Notes under the pieces: model-generated
What the model was told of the DNA's origin: nothing
What the model saw: the letters and a program-made list of their open reading frames with translations, nothing else
Databases searched by the model: none
Part shown: one piece after another, positions 9,610 through 17,270 of the stretch
How the letters are laid out: every line of letters starts with the position of its first letter
How positions within the stretch are numbered: the first letter of the stretch is position 1
Position numbers and translations under genes: made by a program
Assembly: GCA_947631005.1 (NCBI GenBank)
Contig: CANRJR010000001.1
Location: 96,167-160,166, forward strand
DNA length: 64,000 nucleotides
Direction of reading: 5' to 3'
From: an uncultured Clostridia bacterium
GTDB taxonomy: Bacteria > Bacillota > Clostridia > Christensenellales > Borkfalkiaceae

Positions 9610-9918
9610 CTATATTTTCGGCATCAACGAGTACAGTCCGCTGATCGAGAGGACCTTATCCGCACCCGCGTCGGGATTTTCGAGATACATGTCCATGCCG
9701 TATTTTTTCAGCCTTTTATATCTTCCGATGAGAAAGCCGATCCCCGTCGAATCCATAAAGCGAAGCCCCGCAAGATTGAACACGGCGCGGGAAAGCCCCG
9801 CGTTGTCGTCGATGAGCTTATCGGCGCGCTCGCGGACTTTGGCGACGGAATGCTCGTCGAGTTCGCCCGACAGGTAAATGTAGAGATTGTCGCCGCGGCG
9901 GCTGCCCTGTAAATTCAT
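9610..9918 (-). CDS. spoIIAA: Anti-sigma F factor antagonist, STAS domain
   Basis: MNLQGSRRGDNLYIYLSGELDEHSV...FMDSTGIGFLIGRYK; start set at internal ATG. Confidence 0.92.
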   Translation of the reverse strand: MNLQGSRRGDNLYIYLSGELDEHSVAKVRERADKLIDDNAGLSRAVFNLAGLRFMDSTGIGFLIGRYKRLKKYGMDMYLENPDAGADKVLSISGLYSLMPKI

Positions 9919-10066
9919 ACGCGCTCCCCCTCCATGGGATCGCGGGCATTGTAACACGGCGCGGGGCGCGGATCCGCAGGAACGATGAAAATCCGCGGGG
10001 GATTTTGTCGAAAAAGACCCGCAAAACGGAAAGACAAAAAAAAATCATAAAACGGGCAAAAAACAC

Positions 10067-10095
10067 TTGACATTTCACGCGGTTTATACTATGAT
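10067..10095 (+). promoter_or_regulatory. Sigma-A-type promoter of the tRNA cluster
   Basis: TTGACA-17 bp-TATGAT. Confidence 0.75.
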
Positions 10096-10128
10096 TAACA
10101 AGCATTGCGGTTCGCCGCGGAAGATCAC

Positions 10129-10204
10129 GGGCCTTTAGCGCAGTGGTTAGAGCAGTCGGCTCATAACCGATCGGTCCGCGGTTCGAATCCGTGAAGGCCC
10201 ACCA
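10129..10204 (+). tRNA. tRNA-Met (anticodon CAT)
   Basis: Cloverleaf with encoded CCA; anticodon loop ctcataa. Elongator Met versus tRNA-Ile2 not resolved. Confidence 0.9.
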
Positions 10205-10244
10205 CATTGTCGGAAACGGCATTTGCTTTCGCGGTAAATCAAAT

Positions 10245-10321
10245 GGCCCAATAGCTCAGTTGGTTAGAGCGCCAGCCTGTCACGCTGGAGGTCGACGGTT
10301 CGAGCCCGTTTTGGGTCGCCA
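10245..10321 (+). tRNA. tRNA-Asp (GTC)
   Basis: Cloverleaf with encoded CCA; anticodon loop ctgtcac. Confidence 0.96.
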
Positions 10322-10328
10322 AACAACA

Positions 10329-10356
10329 GGAGCTTCATTCGGCGGAATGAAGCTCC
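10329..10356. other. Perfect 12-bp hairpin in the tRNA-Asp/tRNA-Phe spacer
   Basis: GGAGCTTCATTC ggcg GAATGAAGCTCC. Confidence 0.9.
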
Positions 10357-10376
10357 CGCCTTGCAAAAGGCGTCAT

Positions 10377-10452
10377 GCCTTGGTAGCTCAGATGGTAGAG
10401 CAACGGACTGAAAATCCGTCTGTCGGTGGTTCGATTCCGCCCCAAGGCACCA
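10377..10452 (+). tRNA. tRNA-Phe (GAA)
   Basis: Cloverleaf with encoded CCA; loop ctgaaaa. Confidence 0.96.
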
Positions 10453-10454
10453 CA

Positions 10455-10531
<77 letters not shown>

Positions 10532-10558
10532 CCGAACGACGTAAAAATGAATATATAT

Positions 10559-10643
10559 GGGCAGATTCCAGAGCGGCCAAATGGATCAGACTGTAAATCT
10601 GACGTCTACGACTTCGGTAGTTCGAATCTACCTCTGCCCACCA
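10559..10643 (+). tRNA. tRNA-Tyr (GTA), long variable arm
   Basis: 85 nt, class II cloverleaf with CCA; loop ctgtaaa. Confidence 0.95.
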
Positions 10644-10678
10644 GCAAAACGGCACCCTTTTCGGGGTGCCGTTTTGCT
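10643..10678 (+). terminator. Terminator of the tRNA cluster
   Basis: agcaaaacggcaccc ttttc gggtgccgttttgct. Confidence 0.85.
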
Positions 10679-10694
10679 GTGACATAAGGTAGTA

Positions 10695-10883
10695 ACGCGA
10701 ACTATCGCGTAGTGCGCGCGAGCCTCCGCAGGAGGCGACGCTTTGCCGAGGGGACCCCCTTGGGGGGGTTCGGCAAAATCTACCACGGCTTTTCAGAGTT
10801 CCTATGAAAAGCCGTCCCCCACCGTACTAAAAACAGTCATTCGTTTTAGGGTTATCCTCGCTCTACGAAAAACCTAAAACGAA
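10695..10883. other. Run of five consecutive inverted repeats between the tRNA cluster and the first RM gene
   Basis: 10695-10710 acgcga/tcgcgt; 10722-10736 gcctcc/ggaggc; 10742-10777 tttgccga/tcggcaaa; 10785-10815 acggcttttca/tgaaaagccgt; 10840-10883 ttcgttttagg/cctaaaacgaa. Confidence 0.8.
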
Positions 10884-10960
10884 CCATTTATGCCGTTATC
10901 ATTGTTCGGCGTAGAAAAATATATTGGTCTAAAATATTTAAGTTTGGTTATCGTAGGGGA

Positions 10961-10989
10961 TTGAATAATTTCTCGTTTTGTGATATAAT
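10961..10989 (+). promoter_or_regulatory. Predicted promoter of the fused RM gene
   Basis: TTGAAT-17 bp-TATAAT. Confidence 0.7.
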
Positions 10990-11026
10990 ATGCCTATACT
11001 GTGCCATTAAGGGTTAATTGTAAGAA

Positions 11027-13069
11027 ATGAACTTATATCAAAGTAGCTTATTGAATCAAATAGAAACTTCCGTTGATAAAAAACGGGAAGAGTTTAAGTT
11101 CATTGATTTATTTGCTGGCATAGGTGGTATCAGGCTCGCTTTTGAAAGCCTTGGAGGAGTATGCGTTTTTTCTTCGGAGTGGGACGAAAATGCCTGTAAA
11201 ACATATAGAGCCAATTTCGGAGAGCAACCATATGGAGATATTACAAAAATAGACGCCAACACTATACCCGATTTTGATATATTGTTGGCGGGTTTTCCTT
11301 GTCAACCTTTCTCGATCGCAGGAAAAAAAGCGGGTTTTAATCATGAAACGCAAGGAACATTGTTTTTTGACGTTGAACGTATTTTAAGAGCAAAAAAACC
11401 AAAAGCCTTTTTACTTGAAAATGTTAAAAACTTGACGGCACACGACAAGGGTAATACTTTTCGAATTATTATTTCTCATTTGAAAGCATTGGGATATCAT
11501 GTGTACTATAAAGTGTTAAACGCTTTGGATTACGGTGTCCCCCAAAAACGCGAACGCATTATCATATGCGGTTTTATTGATAAAGTAGAGTTTGAATTTC
11601 CAAAACCGATTGATGAAAGGGATAGAAAATCTTTGAGTGACATTTTGGAGCGCGATGTTGATAAAAAGTATTATGTTAAGGCAAACATAAGGGATTCTCG
11701 CCTTGAACGCTTAAAAGATAAAAATTACCCGAAGCCTTATATATCTCACGAAAATATGGCTGGCTCTATCACTCCGCACCCTTACTGTTCTGCTTTACGT
11801 GCGGGAGCTTCTGCAAATTATATTTTAATCAATGATGAGCGCAGACCAACAGAAAGAGAGTTGTTGAGAATACAAGGTTTTCCCGACACATATAAAATCG
11901 TTGTAAACTATGGGCAAATAAAGCACCAAACAGGAAATAGCGTTGCTGTTCCCATGATAGCAGCGGTAGCGAAACAAATGTTAGACGCAATAAAAAAAGC
12001 AGGAGATTTTAATATGGATAAAAAACTCACCGAAGCAAAAAAAGCATTGGATTTAGTAATTAAGAAATCAAGAGTACATCTTTACAAACCCATTCAAATT
12101 GCCGAAATATTATACAGAGATAGAGTATTTCAAGATATTGATACTTCGAATCTGGAAACATATCGAATAAAAAGCAGGTCGTGGCGCGATACGATCAGTC
12201 TTGCATTATTGGGTAGAGTATGCACTTCAAGTATTAAATTCCAGGATGATATTTTTAATGCGATAACACCTGAACAAATAACCGTTTTAGCGGAAATAAA
12301 CAAGAGAGATGCGGGCGTCGTAGAAGCATATATTTATCAAAACTTTGCGAACAAGCATAATCAATTATCAACAGCTTTGGATAACTGTTTAAGGGCAACG
12401 CGCTTTACTTTCAACGTTAAAGAATTTATTGATATGTTTTGGGCGGAAGCGGGATTAAAGCGCAGTATAGATAAAATCTATGAGATCATAGTGTACTCCT
12501 TGTTTTCTACGCTTATCGATTCGTTGGAGTTAAAAGTCGAAATATCTATCAACGGAGAAAAAATGGATATGGTTAAAGAGTTTGAAGATTTTACACGCTC
12601 TGTAATGTGTATAGATTTTTCAAATCCTACTTCCATTCAAGATGCAAAAGTGTATCGCGTAGGTGTAACTAACGCCGCCGATAGGGGCTTGGATATGTAT
12701 GCAAACTGGGGTCCCGCTGTTCAAATTAAGCATTTGTCATTAGATACGGACCTTGCAGAGAGTATCGTTTCAGGTGTCAATAGCGATAAAATTATTATTG
12801 TTTGCAAATCAGCTGAAAAAGCCGTTATTCTATCACTTTTAACGCAAATCGGATGGAAAAATAAAATACAAAGCATTATCACCGAAAATGAACTATGCGC
12901 ATGGTATGAAAAAGCATTGCGCGGTAAATATGGTGAAATAATGGGCGATAAACTGTTAGGCACTTTAATTGAAGAGATCGCCGAAGAATTTCCGTCGGTA
13001 GATAACGGAGCGGATTGTCTTAAAGATAGACATTACGATTTGATCCACAATGAAGAATGGGGCTTATAA
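11027..13069 (+). CDS. DNA (cytosine-5) methyltransferase fused to a HaeII-family-like restriction endonuclease domain
   Basis: MTase motifs DLFAGIGGIRLAFE, GFPCQPFSIAG, ENVKN, QKRERIIICGF, HQTGNSVAVPMI; C-terminal part with VGVTNAADRGLDMYANWGPAVQIKHLSLDTDLAESIV. Confidence 0.88.
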   Translation: MNLYQSSLLNQIETSVDKKREEFKFIDLFAGIGGIRLAFESLGGVCVFSSEWDENACKTYRANFGEQPYGDITKIDANTIPDFDILLAGFPCQPFSIAGKKAGFNHETQGTLFFDVERILRAKKPKAFLLENVKNLTAHDKGNTFRIIISHLKALGYHVYYKVLNALDYGVPQKRERIIICGFIDKVEFEFPKPIDERDRKSLSDILERDVDKKYYVKANIRDSRLERLKDKNYPKPYISHENMAGSITPHPYCSALRAGASANYILINDERRPTERELLRIQGFPDTYKIVVNYGQIKHQTGNSVAVPMIAAVAKQMLDAIKKAGDFNMDKKLTEAKKALDLVIKKSRVHLYKPIQIAEILYRDRVFQDIDTSNLETYRIKSRSWRDTISLALLGRVCTSSIKFQDDIFNAITPEQITVLAEINKRDAGVVEAYIYQNFANKHNQLSTALDNCLRATRFTFNVKEFIDMFWAEAGLKRSIDKIYEIIVYSLFSTLIDSLELKVEISINGEKMDMVKEFEDFTRSVMCIDFSNPTSIQDAKVYRVGVTNAADRGLDMYANWGPAVQIKHLSLDTDLAESIVSGVNSDKIIIVCKSAEKAVILSLLTQIGWKNKIQSIITENELCAWYEKALRGKYGEIMGDKLLGTLIEEIAEEFPSVDNGADCLKDRHYDLIHNEEWGL

Positions 13070-13160
13070 GCAATATCCGTTTCAAGTTCTCTCCCCCCGA
13101 AAACGGGAAAAACTCTTCTAAATGAATGCCGAAAAGTCAATTTACTCCCCCCATGAGAAA

Positions 13161-13187
13161 CACGCCGAGGCGAAATGCCTCGGCGTG
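13161..13187 (-). terminator. Terminator after the SipW/TasA-like fusion gene
   Basis: cacgccgaggc gaaat gcctcggcgtg; minus-strand tail tttct. Confidence 0.65.
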
Positions 13188-13198
13188 CCCCATGATTG

Positions 13199-14458
13199 CT
13201 ATGCCGCGTCGATCTTTTGCACGGCGTGGATGCAAAGGTCGAACAGGACAAACTTATTTTCCACTTTGTTGTTGTTCGTATCGTCGAGGAATTTCAGCGT
13301 AACGGTAAACGTCTCCGTTTCGCCGACGTCGACCGACCCGATCGTCGTATCGTCTCCCGACGCAAATCCGTCTACGAGCCGCACTTCGCGTTGTCCGCCC
13401 TCCTCCGACGAGACCGTCAACTGCAACATGGAAGCGAACGTCTGATCGCTCACGACCGCATTGTAAAAGGTTTCGAGGTAGTAGTAGAACGCCACGTCTC
13501 CGCCGTTCGCGATCCGCATTTCGGCAGTAAACGTGCTGCCGGGCGCGGCGACCGTCGTTGCGGTGATGCCGAAAATGCTGTCTTTCGTTCCCGTCGAAAA
13601 GTCCTTTACCGTATCGTCGACGACGGTCGTAAAGTTGCCGTCGCTGCCGATATTGTAGGTCGTGAGTTTCACCCGTTCGAGCGTCGCTTTGAGCGAGCCT
13701 GCCACGAGGTGGGTTTGGGTGGACACCGTTTCGTCGTACAGACCGTAAGACACCCCGATCGCAAGCGCAAAGCAACACAGCACAAGCGCAACAGCAAGTA
13801 CAATTATTTTATTTTTCATAGTTCCCTCTGCACGGAGGGACTTTTGCCCGAAGGGAAGCCTATCCTTATGTGTGAGCGTTCCCATGAGCATCGCCGCCGA
13901 CGCGACCATACACAAGGCGGCAAGACATTGCGGTTGCCGCAGGATACATAACAGAACGCCGAGGAAATGGCTCTTCGAGACAACTTTTCCTATCACAAAA
14001 TTCGGGCTCTGTGCGTCGGACGTGTCGACCGTCTGCGTCCCCACATGCGTCCCGTTGTCGCCGCAGAGCACGATGACGTACCCGCCGCCCCGCCGTTCAA
14101 TGCGCTGTATCCTGTGCGTGATTACCGTGTTCCCGCCGATGACCCGATAAGAAAACGTCAGAACGTCGCCCGCTTTGAGACTTGCATAGAACCTTTCGCG
14201 CGCCCGTTCCCGCCGCGGGACAAGTTTGATCAAGACCAAACTTTGGGCGGGAATGTCTTGTATGGCATAAGAGCTGACGTCGGTCTGCGGATTTTTTTCC
14301 ATCGACGCGGACATGACGAGCCGCGCCTCATAGCCGACGCACCCGCCGACAAGACAGATGATCAGAATGACGCCGCCTGCCGCAAGGACGAGCAGGGCGG
14401 TCAGGATACATTGGATGATGCCTCGGGCGCATTTGCGCCCGTCTTTTGTTTTTTTCAT
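13199..14458 (-). CDS. SipW-like (Ser/His) signal peptidase I fused in frame to a camelysin/TasA-like secreted protein
   Basis: N part: ARLVMSASMEKNP, GDVLTFSYRVIGGNTVITHRIQRIE, CGDNG; C part: MKNKIIVLAVALVLCCFALAIGVSYGLYDETVSTQTHLVAGSLKATL. TTG start at 14485 also possible. Confidence 0.72.
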   Translation of the reverse strand: MKKTKDGRKCARGIIQCILTALLVLAAGGVILIICLVGGCVGYEARLVMSASMEKNPQTDVSSYAIQDIPAQSLVLIKLVPRRERARERFYASLKAGDVLTFSYRVIGGNTVITHRIQRIERRGGGYVIVLCGDNGTHVGTQTVDTSDAQSPNFVIGKVVSKSHFLGVLLCILRQPQCLAALCMVASAAMLMGTLTHKDRLPFGQKSLRAEGTMKNKIIVLAVALVLCCFALAIGVSYGLYDETVSTQTHLVAGSLKATLERVKLTTYNIGSDGNFTTVVDDTVKDFSTGTKDSIFGITATTVAAPGSTFTAEMRIANGGDVAFYYYLETFYNAVVSDQTFASMLQLTVSSEEGGQREVRLVDGFASGDDTTIGSVDVGETETFTVTLKFLDDTNNNKVENKFVLFDLCIHAVQKIDAA

Positions 14459-14531
14459 AGCACAAGGGACTTCCTCTTCTACCAAAAGCCCTCCGCTATA
14501 ATGTATGATAATTTTCGAAAAAGTGAAATCC

Positions 14532-14590
14532 CCGCTCTCCTAAAATATAACGGCGGGGCATAGCCCCGCTTTTTTCGTGCCGATAAAAAA
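14532..14590. repeat. 59-bp direct repeat, left copy; contains a terminator hairpin
   Basis: ccgctctcctaaaatataacggcggggcatagccccgcttttttcgtgccgataaaaaa, identical by eye to 18517-18575. Confidence 0.95.
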
Positions 14591-14703
14591 ACTAACCCCA
14601 TATGTTGCTTGCTCCATATGAGCATGTTTCATCTTGTTTCATCCTTGTAACCGATTTGCGGAAGATGATCTTCTCGGGATAGAAATCTTGTTCGTCGTAT
14701 GGG

Positions 14704-14732
14704 TTGATTTTTCTTTATAACTATGTTATAAT
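14704..14732 (+). promoter_or_regulatory. Predicted promoter of the type IIS RM operon
   Basis: TTGATT-17 bp-TATAAT. Confidence 0.75.
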
Positions 14733-14740
14733 ATTATTGT

Positions 14741-14761
14741 AGATTGGTATCATACTAATCT
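14741..14761. promoter_or_regulatory. Operator-like inverted repeat just downstream of the RM -10 box
   Basis: agattggtat c atactaatct, 10-bp arms with one mismatch. Confidence 0.55.
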
Positions 14762-14789
14762 GTTATACTTGACAAGGGAGGTTTTCGCC

Positions 14790-15950
14790 TTGAAAAAGTT
14801 GACCTATGTATCTCTGTTCAGTAGCGCAGGAGTTGGATGCTACGGATTCAAAATGGAGGGATTCGACTGCATCGCAACGAATGAATTGTTGGCGCGGAGA
14901 TTAGACATCCAACGGTACAACGACAAGTGCAAATATCAAAGCGGTTATATTTTGGGCGATATTCTCTCCGATGACACCGTAAATAAGATCTTGGCTCAAA
15001 TAAATTTTTGGAAAGAGAATGAAGCGATCGAAGATGTTACGGCATTGATCGCCACCCCTCCATGTCAGGGAATGTCCGTTGCGAATCACAAAAAAAGAGA
15101 TGAATGCAAACGAAATTCGCTTGTGGTGTCGTCAATTTCCCTCATTAAGACCGTTCGCCCGCGGTTTTTTATTCTCGAAAATGTAAAAGCTTTTTTACAC
15201 ACGATCTGCACGGATTCCGATGGGCTCAATAAACCGATCGAAGAAGCGATCGATGTTAATTTAAGTCGAGAATATAATATTGCGCGTAAGATCCTGAATT
15301 TCAAAAATTACGGATCTGATTCGAGCCGCACAAGAACTTTGGTGATCGGCGTGAGAAAAGATCTTGCCATTTCTCCCGAGACACTATATCCGGAATACCG
15401 TACGGAAAGAACCTTGCGGGAAGTGATCGGTGATTTGCCGAGCTTGAAAATCATGGGAGAGATTTCGCCCGACGACATATATCATTCTTTCCGCCAATAT
15501 GCACCCGAAATGCGCAGGTGGATAGAACTTTTACACGAGGGGCAAAGCGCATTCGAAAATGCCGACCCCAGCCGATTGCCGCATTATTATCGAGAGGGAG
15601 AAAGAGTATATACCAAAAACGGGAATGCCGACAAATACACGCGTCAATATTGGGACAAGGTTGCCCCTTGCGTACATACACGAAATGATATTTTGGCAAG
15701 CCAGGGGACTGTACATCCCGTCGATGACCGAGTTTTTAGTATTCGTGAATTGATGCGCATGATGACCATCCCCGAAACGTTTCGATGGTCGCCGTATTCC
15801 TTATCGGAATTGAACGCTCTTGATCTTTCGGACAAAGAAAAATACCTTGCACAAAACGATACCACGATACGGCAGTCTATCGGGGAAGCTGTCCCTACGG
15901 AAATTTTCAGGCAAATCGCACACAAAATCAAAGCGATCGAAAGTAAATGA
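14790..15950 (+). CDS. DNA (cytosine-5) methyltransferase of a type IIS RM system
   Basis: LTYVSLFSSAGVGCYGFKMEGF, TPPCQGMSV, ILENVKAF, SSRTRTLVIGVR; TTG start preceded by GGGAGG. Confidence 0.85.
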   Translation: MKKLTYVSLFSSAGVGCYGFKMEGFDCIATNELLARRLDIQRYNDKCKYQSGYILGDILSDDTVNKILAQINFWKENEAIEDVTALIATPPCQGMSVANHKKRDECKRNSLVVSSISLIKTVRPRFFILENVKAFLHTICTDSDGLNKPIEEAIDVNLSREYNIARKILNFKNYGSDSSRTRTLVIGVRKDLAISPETLYPEYRTERTLREVIGDLPSLKIMGEISPDDIYHSFRQYAPEMRRWIELLHEGQSAFENADPSRLPHYYREGERVYTKNGNADKYTRQYWDKVAPCVHTRNDILASQGTVHPVDDRVFSIRELMRMMTIPETFRWSPYSLSELNALDLSDKEKYLAQNDTTIRQSIGEAVPTEIFRQIAHKIKAIESK

Positions 15951-17266
15951 ACCTTCAGGATTTTTTGCGAAAAGAAAAAATCGAAAGTTTGGAACAACTT
16001 GTTACCGCTATCAAGGAACGTGGCAAGTCGTTTCAGCCCGAGTTCGTGTATCAAGCCGCAGAATATCTGAATCCCAACCGTGATACGACTGCCGCATTTT
16101 ATACCGACACCGCAATATGTCAATATATCATAAAAGAATTGCCGAGTTTTTCAGACAAGGATCATTTACGCATCTTGGAACCGTCCGTCGGCGCAGGCAA
16201 TTTTATTCCGTTTATAGCGGAAAAATATAAAGATAAAGCGATTCTCGAACTGCATTTAATTGATATCGACGAAAACGAATTAAAAATTGCAGAACTGATT
16301 TTTGAAACTTTCTACCGAGACAAATATCCCAATCTCTCGATAACTTATATTCATGACGATTACTTGAAATTGCCTCTTTCCGACAGAAAATTCGATTTGG
16401 TCATAGGGAATCCCCCCTATGCAAAGGTGAAAGAGACCCCTTTGCTCAAAATATATCGTAAATCCAGCCAAATAACAAAAAGTTCGAACCTGTTTGTATG
16501 GTTTCTCGAAAAGGCTATGCATGATGGCGAGTGGGTCTCGTTCATCGTCCCAAAAAGTGTACTGAATGCCCCCGAATATTCGGAAATCCGTTCTCAACTG
16601 AAACTTTGTCACATAGCTTCCATTTTAGATTTCGGTGAATATGGTTTCAAAGGGGTAAAGATCGAAACCGTCAATTTACTGTTTACTCGCAATAGCTCCC
16701 CCTCTTTGACCCATATTGTTTCTATAACACAGCACATCAATATACGGCAAAGTCAGACGTATATTACAGATCCTCAATATCCTGTTTGGCTGTTATATCG
16801 GAACGCTGATTTCGATTCGTTTGCCAACACTTTGATTTTGGGTATCTTTGATGTTTTCCGTGATAGGCAAATTGTAGAAACGATGGTTTCGCCGAAGGGA
16901 AATTATCGCGTATTAAAATCGAGAAATATCGGATCGAACCGCATTATAGATATTGCGGGCTACGATGCCTATATGAATGATATATCCTCGCTCGCGGTAT
17001 CTAAATTTCTAAACCGCGATAATGTTGTTTTAATACCGAATCTATCCTATTCTCCGAGGGCGTGTTTCCTTCCGCGCAATACGATTGCGAACGGCTCGGT
17101 CGCGCTTTTGACCGTAACCGATCGCGATATCGTCATCACGGAACAGGATTTAGAGTTGTTCTCCTCGAAAGAATTCATCATGTATTATAGAATTGCCCGA
17201 AACTATGGGACACGCTCTTTGAATATAGATCATAATTCCGTCTATTTCTTCGGAATCAAGAGGTGA
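15947..17266 (+). CDS. N6-adenine DNA methyltransferase, gamma type, Alw26I/Eco31I/Esp3I-like
   Basis: ILEPSVGAGNFIPFIAEKY and IGNPPYAKV; ATGA overlap with preceding m5C MTase. Confidence 0.85.
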   Translation: MNLQDFLRKEKIESLEQLVTAIKERGKSFQPEFVYQAAEYLNPNRDTTAAFYTDTAICQYIIKELPSFSDKDHLRILEPSVGAGNFIPFIAEKYKDKAILELHLIDIDENELKIAELIFETFYRDKYPNLSITYIHDDYLKLPLSDRKFDLVIGNPPYAKVKETPLLKIYRKSSQITKSSNLFVWFLEKAMHDGEWVSFIVPKSVLNAPEYSEIRSQLKLCHIASILDFGEYGFKGVKIETVNLLFTRNSSPSLTHIVSITQHINIRQSQTYITDPQYPVWLLYRNADFDSFANTLILGIFDVFRDRQIVETMVSPKGNYRVLKSRNIGSNRIIDIAGYDAYMNDISSLAVSKFLNRDNVVLIPNLSYSPRACFLPRNTIANGSVALLTVTDRDIVITEQDLELFSSKEFIMYYRIARNYGTRSLNIDHNSVYFFGIKR

Positions 17267-17270
17267 AACG

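Noticed and set aside
10559-10643. tRNA-Tyr 3' end as an att site for the RM island
   Set aside because: I found no second copy of the tRNA 3' sequence near 13.1 or 18.6 kb and no integrase gene.
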